Assembly (NCBI RefSeq): GCF_019703515.2
Contig: NC_059365.1
Coordinates: 36,909,501-36,973,500, forward strand
Length of the DNA: 64,000 nt
DNA from: Myxocyprinus asiaticus
Lineage: Eukaryota; Chordata; Actinopteri; Cypriniformes; Catostomidae
Reading direction: 5' to 3'
Position 1 is the first letter of the stretch. Each line of letters opens with the position of its first letter. The position numbers and the translations under genes are program-made. Below are positions 23,301 to 34,192 of this stretch, piece by piece. The notes beneath the pieces are model-generated. The model ran no database searches and was not told where the DNA came from. It was given only the letters and a program-made list of their open reading frames with translations.

Positions 23301-26300
23301 AACCCGCCCCTAAATGACTGGCAGTATTAAAATAGTCAGCATTTGACTGATACTAAACAGTACTGATGTTTATTTAGCTATTTATTTTATTTGAATTTTT
23401 TCTTTATTTAAATGGTCAGCCATTGACTGATACTAAACATACAGTACTGATTTATATTTAGCTATAATTTAATTTATTCTTTAATTAAATAGTCAGCAAC
23501 TGACTGATACTGAACATACAGTACTGATGTTTATATAATAATTAATAATTATAATTTTCTTTATTTATCACACATTATACATTTGCACATATACAGTGAA
23601 ATTCTTCTTTTTCACATATCCCAGCTAGGCTGGGGTCAGAGTGCAGGGTCAGCCATGATATGGTGCCCCTGGAGCAGATAGGGTCAGGGGCCTTGCTCAA
23701 GGGCCCAACAGTGGCATCTTGGTGGTGCTGGGGCTTGAACCCCCCTGACCTTCTGATCAGTAACCCAGAGCCTTAACCACTGCCCCCTTATTAAGCTATT
23801 TATTGTATTTTTATTTATTCTTTATTTTTTCAGTGTTCATTTCTAGAATTGGTTGACAATGTATAATAATAAGGTCAAATATTCTTTGCTAAAAATATTT
23901 AAGAGTACCTTTGCTTAGTCATATCGGTGCAAAATCAGTGCACAATCCACATAGAAAAGGTCTGTTTTCATTCCAGCTCAAAAATTAACTATATTGGCCA
24001 CCATATCGGTAATCGGTGAATTTTCCCTATCTAAAATCGGTCTCAAAAATCCCATATCGGTCGGGCTCTACTTTGAATGTGTGTGAATAAATTTGTTTTG
24101 TTCCTTCATAGGGCTGGGCGATATGCAAGAAATACGTTCACAATATTTTTATTTATAAAAAAAACAATATATATATATATATATACAGGTGCTGGTCGTA
24201 TAATTAGAATATCATCAAAAAGTTGATTTATTTCACTAATTCCATTCAAAAAAATGAAACTTGTATATTATATTCATTCATTACACACAGACTGATATAT
24301 TTCAAATGTTTATTTCTTTTAATTTTGATGATTATAACTGACAACTAAGGAAAATCCCAAATTCAGTATCTCAGAAAATTAGAATATTACTTAAGACCAA
24401 TACAAAGAAAGGATTTTTAGAAATCTTGGCCAACTGAAAAGTATGAACATGAAAAGTATGAGCATGCACAGCACTCAATACTTAGTTGGGGCTCCTTTTG
24501 CCTGAATTACTGCAGCAATGCGGCGTGGCATGGAGTCGATCAGTCTGTGGCACTGCTCAGGTGTTATGAGAGCCCAGGTTGCTCTGATAATGGCCTTCAG
24601 CTCTTCTGCATTGTTGGGTCTGGCATATCGCATCTTCCTCTTCACAATACCCCATAGATTTTCTATGGGGTTAAGGTCAGGCGAGTTTGCTGGCCAATTA
24701 AGAACAGGGATACCATGGTCCTTAAACCAGATACTGGTTGCTTTGGCACTGTGTGCAGGTGCCAAGTCCTGTTGGAAAATGAAATCTGCATCTCCATAAA
24801 GTTGGTCAGCAGCAGGAAGCATGAAGTATTCTAAAACTTCCTGGTATACGGCTGCGTTGACCTTGGACCTCAGAAAACACAGTGGACCAACACCAGCAGA
24901 TGACATGGCACCCCAAACCATCACTGACTGTGGAAACTTTACACTGGACCTCAAGCAACGTGGATTGTGTGCCTCTCCTCTCTTCCTCCAGACTCTGGGA
25001 CCCTGATTTCCAAAGGAAATGCAAAATTTACTTTCATCAGAGAACATAACTTTGGACCACTCAGCAGCAGTCCAGTCCTTTTTGTCTTTAGCCCAGGCGA
25101 GACGCTTCAGACGCTGTCTGTTGTTCCCATGTCTTGCATACGTCTGTGCGTAGTGGTTCTTGAAGCACTGACTCCAGCTGCAGTCCACTCTTTGTGAATC
25201 TCCCCCACATTTTTGAATGGGTTTTGTTTCATAATCCTCTCCAGGGTGCGGTTATCCCTATTGCTTGTACACTTTTTTTCTACCACATCTTTTCCTTCCC
25301 TTCGCCTCTCTATTAATGTGCTTGGACACAGAGCTCTGTGAACAGCCAGCCTCTTTTGCAATGACCTTTTGTGTCTTGCCCTTCTTGTGCAACGTGTCAA
25401 TGGACGTCTTTTGGACAACTGTCAAGTCAGCAGTCTTCCCCATGATTGTGTAGCGTACAGAACTAGACTGAGAGACCATTTAAAGGCCTTTGCAGGTGTT
25501 TTGAATTAATTAGCTGATTAGAGTGTGGCACCAGGTGTCTTCAATATTGAACCTTTTCACAATATTCTAATTTTCTGAGATACTGAATTTGGGATTTTCC
25601 TTAGTTGTCAGTTATAATCATCAAAATTAAAAGAAATAAACATTTGAAATATATCAGTCTGTGTGTAATGAATGAATATAATATACAAGTTTCACTTTTT
25701 GAATGGAATTAGTGAAATAAATCAACTTTTTGATGATATTCTAATTATATGACCAGCACCTGTGTGTATGTGTATATATATATATATATAAAATAAAAAA
25801 AAATCACAATATCCAATTACATCGGCAACCCGTGAATATTCTTGCTTTAGCAATTTTGCATTGAAAAAAAAAAAACTTAAATCAAACACATTTCCAAGTT
25901 AAAACTGCACTTCAAACGAAACGAAAAAGCAATTAAAACAACGAAGTGATCAAAAAATCATATTTAACCACCTTTCCATTTACCATCAGGCAAATTACTA
26001 ATACATATTATGAATCATGGTTCGAGGTAAAAGTGTTTTTGTATTATTTTATGTTTTAATCACAGATGTATAGGCTGCAGAGTTGTTCACAATGAACTGC
26101 TCTGTGGAAATTAAGTGAACTGAACTCAAAGCACCTCCTGAGCTGAGATGTCTGAGGTCAGTTGCAACACTCGTAGATGATACTGTTCTTGCAAAAAAAA
26201 AAAAAAGTTCAGAAGACTGAAACAAAGAAAGAGTGAGAACCTTTTACATAGACGTGTTCCACGAGACTGCACGCCTCTGAACAAACAGCGCGCCAGACAT

Positions 26301-29300
26301 GTGCATAGACAGCTTTTCTGTCATCTATTCTTAAATATATAATAAAGTGTGTTGCTTCAAGCACATGTCTGTGTGTCTAACAGCATTTCTTGCGTCATTC
26401 CGAATCCGAGATGTCTTACAGTTACCCACCATGCACATTATATTTGCTACCTGCAATTAAATGTCTTCTGTCAGTGCTCATTCTTTGCTGCCTGTGTAAT
26501 TTGATATGTTGGTAAAGAACATCTGGCTTTCAATGCGTTATTTAGGTTAATTTATCATGGGTCGCAAACTCTTCATTAGGCAACTATTCTTTATTTAAGG
26601 CTATTCTACTAGTTAGACTATTGTATTGATATTGGAAGTTCCATTTATAATGCTTCCACCCTTTAACCGGTATAAAATTTTACACCAGTGTTGTCCCTTG
26701 TACAGAGTAAAACCGGTAACACCGTACACCGTGGCAACTCATTGCATACTGCACAGCTCGCTTTGAACGTAGATGTTAAATACACTGCAAATGAGCAACA
26801 CGACATAACTAAAATGATCCCGTTCTAATCAAGGCACAGACACGGTGTAAATAATTGATTTATTATGCTGATTAGACAGCTTTGTTTTTAATGAGAGCAT
26901 TCGCGAGAGTGCAGAACTCAGGTTCTCCAGAACTCTCGATCTCAGATTCTCCCAATCTCAGTGGCTCTCTCTCTCCTGGGGCTGCTTTCACCCATCCAGT
27001 GTGGATCCACTGTGGCTGCAAGTCAGTCAGCACCCCGGTCCGTGTCACAGCAATGACAGTTGTGGGTCCCAGGTACCCTGGCTCTCCGACCTTAGTGGGC
27101 TTCAAACACTTCACCAACACCTGGTGTCCTGGAACAAATGAATGAGTCTGCTTTTCTGTGGGCATAGGAAGAGACAAAGAAACATCGCCATTGATTCCAT
27201 TCAAAGTTTTAATTAGGGAATCCACATAATCTGAAATCAGCACCTCCACATCTCCTGTGGAAAAATTGCCAGCTCGACCTTTGACCCATGGGGTCGGGAA
27301 AGGTCAACCCATTAATATTTCAAAAGGTGACATCTTTGTGGTTGAGGATGGGGTCATTCTTATCTCTGTTAACACCATAGGAAGTACATCTACCCACTTT
27401 AATCCCGTATCTAAGCAGGCTTTAGTTATTCTCTCCTTAATGGTTCTGTTAGTCACAAGCATATACTTATTGTTGCCATGAGGTGGCATGCATGTGAAGT
27501 CAATCTGTAGATGCTGGAAAGGCAGTTCCGGATGTGGGAGGGATTCGTGGGCCACTGATTTATGCCTATTAATTTGGGCGCATACCAAGCCAAAAAGAGA
27601 CAATCTTTCTCACATTCAGGATACAGTGCAGTTTGTTAATGTTTTGAGCAACTTTCTCCTTGGCAATGTGTGATATACCATGATCGTGTCTGCACAACAT
27701 TACTGGAGCAGTGTTTGGGAGTGCTAATCTGCTTTGTTTGTCTCTCAAAAATCCTTGTGCATCAGGTTTTGCATCATTCGAAGCCCTGTTCTAAATCACT
27801 CTGACTTGGATTTGCTTGTGAAACTTTAATGTCTAAATCCTCAGTTAATGCAGAATGCATCATAGGCACGTCCATGCCCGCTTTGTCCAGAAATGGACCT
27901 TCCATCTGGCCTGCAAGCAGGTGTATCCTGGACTCTCTCCAAGCAGTCATGCTCATCACACTCAAATTCACCTTCAGTCAAAAGTTTATGTAAATGTTCA
28001 GTAGGGCCATGCACAATGGATGTAGGTTTTAGGGTTAAATTTGCAGTAGCTAATAAAATTGCTTCATACCCTGACCTTCTTTGCGCCGTCATATGTTGAG
28101 TCGTTATGTTATGCATTATAGCACCTACCTGATGAGACGTGTGCACCACAAGGGGGTGTGATAAGACGATTCGCTCAGCGTCTTGTACCATGAGAGCTGT
28201 GGCAGCCACTGCCCGTACACAACCAGGAAGTCCTTTTGCAACTGCATCAAGTGTTTTGGACAAGTATGCAACAGGTCTGTAGTTACCACCATGCTTTTGG
28301 GCCAGGATCCCCGCGGCTATGCCCCCACCTTCATGCACATAGAGATGAAACAATTTAGTGTAGTCAGGTTGCCCTAATGCAGGTGGTTTGCTCAGCGCAG
28401 ATTTGAGGTGTTTGAAAGCGGCTTTCATTTCAGTAGTCCATGTTATGTTCTCGTCTGAGCCCAGGGTAGGCTCACGCAAAGTCTTATCATAGTTTGAACA
28501 GTTCGGCACCCAGGATCTGCAATAATTCACCAGTCCCAGAAAGCTTTGCATCTGTTTCTTGTTCTTTGGATGAGTGAATGTAGTGATAGTTTTCACTCTG
28601 TCTGGAGACAGGCAGACTGCGCCACCTGTGAGGATATGTCCCAAGTATTCCACCTTCCTCTGGACCCACTGAAGTTTTGCTTTGGAGGCTTTAAAGCCTG
28701 CAGCAGTGAGGATATTGCAAACAATGGTGGATGCAGCAGCACACAAGCCTTTAGACTGTCCAGTGACCAGAATATCATCTGCGTATTGCAACAGGCAGGT
28801 GTTGGGAGGCAGTTTCTTCAGGGCATTGTGCACTTCAGCAGAAAACACAGCCAGGGAATCTCTGAACCCTTGAGGAATGCGCGTCCACGTGTATTGGACC
28901 CCACCTTGCGTGAATGCAAAAGTGGCTGTGTCACAGGATCCAAAGGCACACTGAAAAAAGCAGAACATAAATCAATCACTGTAAAGTATTCATGAATACA
29001 TGGAATACAATTAATGGTAGTCTGCACATTCGGAACAATAGGAGATAATGGCTTAATCAAACTATTGATCTTCCTAAGGTCCTGGGTTTATCTCCAAGAA
29101 CCATTTAATTTCTGTACAGGGTTAATGGGCGTGTTGTATGGGGAGTGAGTGGGAACCAGGATGCCCTGCTGGAGTAGTTCAGCAATAACTGGTCGAATAC
29201 CTTCCTCTTTCTCAGCAGAGAGAGCGTATTGTTTACAATATACTGGTGTATCTGTTTGTAGCGCTGCTCTATATGGAATGACATCAATAAGTCCTGCTTC

Positions 29301-32300
29301 GTCTTTGTGGGCGGTCCACAACTTTGGGTTAACGTAAGCTACTTCCTGTGTCTCTTCAGTCTGTGTGTCAGCAGCTATCTCAGCAGTTCCTGTGTCTGTA
29401 GTGAGAAAAAACTGCAGGAAAAACAAGTTGTACAGAGTTAACATCAAATTTGATTTTTGCACCAATCTTATGCATCAAGTCACCTCCGAGCAATGAGAAC
29501 GGTGAATTAGGAATAATAACACTGTGGAGTTTTCATTGTAACCTGGATGAAAGCATGCATTTTAGAATCTGTAAACGCCCCTGCACTAGACAGTTCATGC
29601 AGCCTGCGTCCCATATCCTCAACTGAAATATCACCTATATTAGCGGTTGTGATTCTAATTAGAGGCGATCTCTTTGTCCATGTTATTTAAAAGTGTGTTG
29701 AGAAACAACTGTCTATGAGCTCCCGTGATCGGTAGGGCTGACTCTTCAGTCCATACCTGCTTAAACCTGATAAAGAACGCAGTTGGTGTTTCAATCTTCT
29801 TTTGTTTGGCATTAGCAGCATATGAAATGATGTGGCCTGAGTAGTCAAGAATTTATCCAAGTGTTTAAAGAAACCTTCAACAAAAGCAGTGGATGCCCAT
29901 AATAATTCTGGCGGTTCAGTTACCTCATCTTTACTTCTAGTCACCACTTTGTTAGTTTCAACGGGCATGTCATTTTTTGGATCTAGAGCGGGCATCTCTT
30001 TTATCAACTCACATTCATTGCATTCCAAAGGGAGAGTATGAAACGATTGTCTCTGCCTGTAAGCTGACTACAGGGAGTCAGATGTTTAAGCGCCGCCACA
30101 TACTGATGTGGGTTCCTTTTTCTCCCAATTTGGAATGCCCAATTCCCAATGTGCTTTTAAGTCCTCGTGGTCGCGTAGTGATTCGCCTCAATCCGGGTGG
30201 CGGAGGACGAATCCCAGTTGCCTCCGCGTCCGAGCTCTTCAACCCGTGCATCTCATCACGTGGCTTTTTGAGTGCGTTGCCACGGAGACGTAGCGCGTGT
30301 GGAGGCTTCACGCCACCCACTGCGGCAACCATGCGCCCCACCGAGAACGAACCACATTATAGCGATCACGAGGAGGTTACCCCATGTGACTCTACCCTCC
30401 CTAGCAACCGGGCAATTTAGTTGCTTAGGAGACCTGGCTGGAGTCACTCAGCACACCCTGGGATTCAAACTAGCGAACTCCAGAGGTGATAGCCAGTGTC
30501 TTTACCACTGAGCTATGCAGGCCCCTCTGATGTGGGTTCTTAATGGGGTTTGGAAGTTCTTTACAGATAGCCATTGCTTCTGTCACCGAGAGAGGAGATA
30601 TTTTGTAACCATTTGGGACTTGTGTGAATGGAAATGCATGGACAGAGCTAACAGGTGGGGGATTGACAGTCTGCGTAAGGAGTGTTTTTTCAACACTCTC
30701 TCTCATGAGAAATGTTTTGACTTTTCAACAGCGTGTTTAAGTTAGGGTACAACTGTTGTTTTACAACAGACTCATACTGCGGCGGCCGTTCCTGTGTCTC
30801 CCACCTCCGTGCACTGAGGGGGAGAGACACAAGTAGGGGCACTCGGCAGAGAGGTTAGGCCAAGAGCAACTTGCGCAGCGGAAGCGTGCTGGGCCCATGG
30901 CCCAGAGGTCGATTGTTGATTCTGACTACTGTCCTTTTTTCTCTCGGGGCCCTTCTCCAAAAACGCCTTCATGTCTTTCCATATAGAAAATGAAGTTTTC
31001 ATTAATTAATTAGTTTTCATTCAATCCCATGCTGGGTCTCCCCAGCCTCCTGTGACCATAGATTTCATGCTAGCCATGTCTGCGTTTTTAAATGAACTTT
31101 CCCTTGGATAAGGATCTATTTGAGTTTTACCCTCTGACCATCCTGCCAGATTACTCAAAAACGGTTCTGTGTTAAAGCCTTTATTATTTCTGAACATCCA
31201 GTCTCTGGGTGTTTCCCCCGGCATCGGCTGACTTATCTTGTTCCCCATTCTCACAACTCAACAAAGATGTTTCCTCCTCAGTGATACAATAGACACAATC
31301 AATTTGATGACCAAATATTCAGCAAAAAATATTTTTTGGCTTTACTTTTGCTCTGACCACTCTTTTTGGTATAAAGAGGTATAAAAATTCTTTCGAGAGC
31401 AAAGGACACAAGAGTACTATAGGAATAGGATCCCACTGAAAAGTTTCAGAAATTACATCTATTCCTCTTCCCACGTCTACAGCTCGTAAGGCTCCCACTT
31501 CCCAACGTAAGAACCGATCTGTTATAATAACATATACTGAAATATGTTAAAGATCTTTTGGGTGAAAACTAATGTATTTCTCTGTGGACAGGAGTGAAAA
31601 CAAAATATGTTTCTCTTACCTGTCCGGAGAAATCCCCATACTCGCGTCGAAATGCAGGTCTGAAACCTGCAGTGAGTGACAGCAGTCTTTGTAATGGGAG
31701 AGTTTGTCGCATTGCTCGATTTCTGTGTACAATTTATTAAAAATGTAATAACAGTTTTGTTTTTCATGTTAGTAAGTAGGCCAATGTGAATTTGATTTGT
31801 CCAAAATAGAAATAAAGTAATTCAGCTTAACTGTTCTAAGTGTGTTTTGGAGGTGTAGCAAACAAAAAATGAATATGGCATGAATAGCATATTTCAGGAA
31901 TCACCGTCATTGTTATCGCGTCTGCTCTAATAACACCCATTTGCCAGGCAGCTGGCATTAGTAGATTTAACATTTTCATGAATTGCACAAACTCCGATCG
32001 CAAATGACTGTTTTTACTTTCCAAAGTGCAACCACTGAGGCCGAAAATGATCTAACGATGATCTTACATGAACAAGATCACCATTGAAGATCTAACGGGA
32101 TGAATGGTCCCCTGTCTCGCCACCAAACGCAGTAACTTGGTCGATTTAAATTGGCTGTTAATAAGTTTGAATATTGAATATGTCATATTATTTACTATAA
32201 GTGGACTAATAATTTAAGCAGTAATTTAGCAATAATTTAATTTATTCTATACCATAGATATCAATTTAAAATAAGTTTTATTTGCCTTACCGTAAAAAAC

Positions 32301-34192
32301 ATTATTACAATATAAAATACAATACAACACTTAAAAGAAACTGGAGCGCAGCTCATATCCACCATTGAAATCTGCTACTCTGAAGAACCACATGTTTGCT
32401 TACTTTTAATCGACATTAATAATCACAATTACAATATCAAGGGCAATAATCGACAATCATGATTTTTGCTATAATCGTGCAGCCCTAGTGGCAACCCTAG
32501 TCAACACAGGTAGGTTTTTGCCCATAACGCTGATTTCGCATGACATATAAACACCTTCCCGGTGTTCTTACCGGCTCATCCAACGTGCGCACGCATTGAG
32601 CACATGCCTCTTCACGGTTTGACGTCAAAACATTTCAAATGTCATGTAAACACAGATTTCTTGCCTTGTCAAATTTTATAAATACGCTGATTTTAGAGAG
32701 TAATAAGCGTATTGGTGTGCATGTAAACAGGTTCAATGATAACCCAACTGGCACAGAATGAAACTCATTCTGTGAAATCTCATTACTAAAATCATGTCTG
32801 CATGCTATGCAAACTTTTGGTCATTGTGTTTGCATGTGTAATCAGTTCTTATGTACAACTATTATGTTTTATTTGTTCGGAGAGGCTTTTGGACTCTTGG
32901 ATAAATTATTTATATAATGCTATACCTTTTGATTGCTTTGTTGTATCAACACAAACTTAAGGTGATATTATTGGGAAGAAAACAAAAGAGTTTTTTTGGA
33001 GCCACCTATTTACACCCAGAGATATCATGTCAAATCAGAAAAATAGGCTCATGGTTTTTTGTGATTTTTTTCAGCAGTTTCTTAGGCTGAGAGTCTCAGA
33101 ATTGATCATAATCTATATCAATGAAGTTTTCTTTACAATGATACCAAACACTAGATCCTCCTTGTTTTTTGTCAAGAATTTTGGGTATGCCACTGATACA
33201 GGCAATCTTTAAAAACACCCTCAGAGCTTAAAGGGTTAAAGAAACCAGATTCCTGTTTTTTTCCCCCTAGACCACCTATGAATGATACTAGATGTCTGGG
33301 AGAGTGTGTGTGAGCGAGTACCTGCACATTAGGTCTGTTTCTCTTGGTAGCTCCCTCAAATGACAGGTATGAAAGAGATGCCTGCTCACTTCCTCCAACA
33401 TCCACTTTGAAGATATCTCCAGACTTTGTGGTCACAATGCCGATCACACTTTCACCCTTGGCTGGAACATACTGGAAGAAAATATGATTAGTTAAGAATG
33501 CACAAATACGCTTTGTGACAAGTCTACCTTATTTTACAAATTACCCTTTCAGATCCAAGCATTGACGTTGATGTTGTATTTTATTTTTTCCTCCCTGAAA
33601 GTTTTTATTTATTTATTTTTTTTTGGAAGCACAAATTATTATTATTATTATTTGCATTTAAGCATTTTAAGCAAGAATCTTGATTTATAGGCACATTGTT
33701 TTTAAAAAATGCTTTCACTATGCATTTGCTGTTGTAATGTAATTCAGAGAGTCAGCTCTTGTTATGTGTAGTTTTTTTTATTACAGTTTTTAATTAAAAA
33801 TTGCTATTCTGCCACACTGACTCGCCCTGGTTTAAATGTAATATGATTGAGTAATATTTAACAAATAATTAAATAAGGAATATTTACAGTAATGCAACTT
33901 CAAACAATGTACAAATTAACTAAGCATTGTAAGTGAACATAACATGTGAGTGTAAAGTGTCATCTCACCCGTCTCTGTTGAGAGTCTATCCAGAACTGAT
34001 TTGTCTGTTTATTGCGCAGAATTCCACTTTTACACAAGTGAACTTCCGTTTCTTCGGAGGCCAGGACCGCATATGCTCTTTTCGTCTTTTAATATTACCG
34101 TCGTCTGTTTTTGGCACTGCAAATGAGAACACATCGCCACGTAACAGCACTTCGCCTACTATCTCTTTAAAACAAGCATGAATGGTGTCCAT
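20165..34192 (-). CDS. exosc3: Exosome component 3 (RRP40), four exons
   Basis: This gene encodes the RRP40 cap subunit of the RNA exosome, which holds RNA with an S1 and a KH domain on top of the ring in nucleus and cytoplasm. Coding exons on the minus strand are 34192-33969, 33471-33322, 20672-20521 and 20372-20165, all with GT/AG borders. Diagnostic blocks are CGPGLRR (exon 1), [13 protein letters not shown] (S1, exon 2), [20 protein letters not shown] (exon 3) and [10 protein letters not shown], the KH-region GxNG motif (exon 4). Exons 2-4 join in frame and end at TAG. Exon 1 is 224 bp and reads in three successive frames, so the present sequence does not give one open protein. Intron 2 is 12.6 kb and almost all transposon. 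The gene is head to head with tcerg1. Confidence 0.9.
20521..20672 (-). CDS. exosc3: exosc3 exon 3
   Basis: This 152-bp exon starts [20 protein letters not shown] and ends [12 protein letters not shown] in phase 2. It has acceptor CCTGCAG and donor CAG|GTTTGT. It links the S1 and KH regions. Confidence 0.9.
22401..24070. mobile_element. Complete non-autonomous hAT element
   Basis: The terminal inverted repeats are TAGTGCCCGACCGAT and ATCGGTCGGGCTCTA, flanked by a perfect 8-bp duplication CTTTGAAT (22393-22400 and 24071-24078). It is 1670 bp long with no transposase. A SINE-like repeat lies inside. Confidence 0.9.
23564..23787. repeat. Interspersed repeat, SINE-like
   Basis: It contains GGCCTTGCTCAAGGGCCCAA and TAACCCAGAGCCTTAACC, words common in teleost short interspersed repeats. 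I could not assign a family or find a target duplication. Confidence 0.45.
24186..25762 (-). mobile_element. Tc1 element with ~200-bp inverted repeats
   Basis: It begins CAGGTGCTGGTCGTATAATT and ends with the complement (ATATGACCAGCACCTG). The two arms (about 24186-24390 and 25558-25762) are nearly identical inverted copies. It sits in a (TA)n tract, as expected for a TA-targeting element. The transposase inside is frameshifted. Confidence 0.9.
24475..25479 (-). pseudogene. Tc1 transposase, two frameshifts
   Basis: On the minus strand the N terminus (from about 25442, [22 protein letters not shown]) is in one frame, the middle ([18 protein letters not shown]) in a second and the catalytic part ([41 protein letters not shown]) in a third. 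All three catalytic residues survive and the D-to-E spacing looks like DD34E, but no continuous protein can be made. Confidence 0.88.
26872..27603 (-). pseudogene. Retroviral integrase C-terminal remnant
   Basis: The piece 27603-27304 contains [11 protein letters not shown] (central-domain aspartate region) and SPFEILMG. The piece 27249-26872 contains [13 protein letters not shown] and [14 protein letters not shown], the C-terminal DNA-binding fold of retroviral integrases. The middle of the catalytic core is missing and the pieces are in different frames. Confidence 0.8.
27841..29465 (-). pseudogene. Retroviral reverse transcriptase remnant
   Basis: The piece 29465-29088 has the RT finger block [15 protein letters not shown]. 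The piece 28968-27841 has IPQGF, the catalytic YADD (about 28773-28784), VEYLGHIL and [12 protein letters not shown], then a connection region. A frameshift near 29080 separates the two. RNase H is mostly deleted before integrase. The palm motif shows it was a real RT, now dead. Confidence 0.85.
29687..31254 (-). pseudogene. Retroviral gag remnant split by a SINE
   Basis: Open pieces lie at 31254-31021, 31002-30772 and 30028-29687, with a linking stretch ([14 protein letters not shown]) near 30600. The assignment to gag rests on position upstream of pol and on the first piece beginning [12 protein letters not shown], as an N-terminal gag would. Motif support is weak. Several stops interrupt it. 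Confidence 0.5.
30116..30526 (-). mobile_element. tRNA-derived SINE, inserted in the retrovirus
   Basis: A 13-bp duplication CTGATGTGGGTTC flanks it (30103-30115 and 30527-30539). On the minus strand the head has a pol III A box TAGCTCAGTGGTAAAG (30500-30515) and B box GTTTGAATCCC (30460-30470), and the tail is A-rich. It is 411 bp long. A second copy is at 60655-61084. Confidence 0.88.
33322..33471 (-). CDS. exosc3: exosc3 exon 2 (S1 domain)
   Basis: This 150-bp phase 0-0 exon encodes [18 protein letters not shown] to NRPNVQ, the heart of the S1 RNA-binding fold. The acceptor is TTCTTCCAG and the donor CAG|GTACTC. It is fully open. Confidence 0.9.
33472..33968. other. exosc3 intron 1
   Basis: AT-rich with short homopolymers and an ATT triplet run near 33640. 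No element recognised. Confidence 0.7.
33969..34192 (-). pseudogene. exosc3: exosc3 exon 1, frame-disrupted
   Basis: It starts at the ATG at 34192 with [17 protein letters not shown] and GDVFSF, then the conserved ICGPGLRR follows in the +1 frame, then [13 protein letters not shown] and WIDSQQRR in the +2 frame before the donor CGG|GTGAGA. One extra base in each of two A-runs (near 34080 and 34050) would explain both shifts. That is compatible with real decay or with long-read homopolymer errors. Confidence 0.75.

Larger units (their letters stand above)
26872..31260 (-). mobile_element. Endogenous retrovirus remnant (gag-pol, no env)
   Basis: Read right to left it holds gag-like, protease-side, reverse transcriptase and integrase segments, all broken by stops, frameshifts and deletions. 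The layout and RT words resemble gamma/epsilon-type retroviruses. No env is seen downstream of integrase and LTRs could not be delimited, so the true borders may reach about 32130. It is old: most of RNase H is gone and a SINE splits gag. Confidence 0.75.
26739..32487. mobile_element. hAT element 2 (or larger insertion) inside hAT 1
   Basis: An exact 8-bp duplication GTGGCAAC lies at 26731-26738 and 32488-32495, and the right end GTGCAGCCCTA is a hAT terminus. Removing the segment restores the right end of hAT 1. The left end (TCATTGCATACTGCACAG) is not a clear hAT terminus, so this end is less certain. Confidence 0.55.
21937..32499. mobile_element. hAT element 1, split by insertions
   Basis: A perfect 8-bp duplication GTCAACAC flanks it (21929-21936 and 32500-32507). 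Once the inner insertion is removed the right end reads CACCGTGGCAACCCTA, a standard hAT terminus. The left end TAGACGATATC has drifted. No transposase of its own was found. Confidence 0.65.
21565..32728. mobile_element. GTTTACATGCA-ended MITE, split by insertions
   Basis: The ends are GTTTACATGCA (21565) and its complement TGCATGTAAAC (32718-32728). The flanking parts 21600-21800 and 32520-32700 are also direct copies of each other (ACCGGTGTTCTCACCGGC, GGTTTGACGTCAAAA). It lies inside the piggyBac-like element and was itself interrupted at 21936. Confidence 0.55.
20811..33235. mobile_element. piggyBac-like element expanded by nested insertions
   Basis: The left end is TTAA|CCCTTTAAGCTCAGATG at 20807/20811 and the right end is CAGAGCTTAAAGGG|TTAA at 33235/33239. 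Inverted CCC..GGG termini inside a TTAA duplication are the piggyBac pattern. Only about 1.2 kb of the 12.4 kb belongs to this element. The rest is later insertions described separately. No piggyBac transposase is present, so it was non-autonomous. Confidence 0.75.

Noticed and set aside
24109..24170. Another hAT left end (TAGGGCTGGGCGATATG)
   Set aside because: The terminus looks real, but no right end or matching 8-bp duplication was found, so no element could be delimited.
30060..30520. 147-codon and shorter open frames
   Set aside because: They lie in the SINE body and cross its border with the retrovirus.
30500..30526. tRNA gene
   Set aside because: The A and B boxes are there, but the body is a 410-bp repeated SINE with a 13-bp target duplication, not a folded tRNA.
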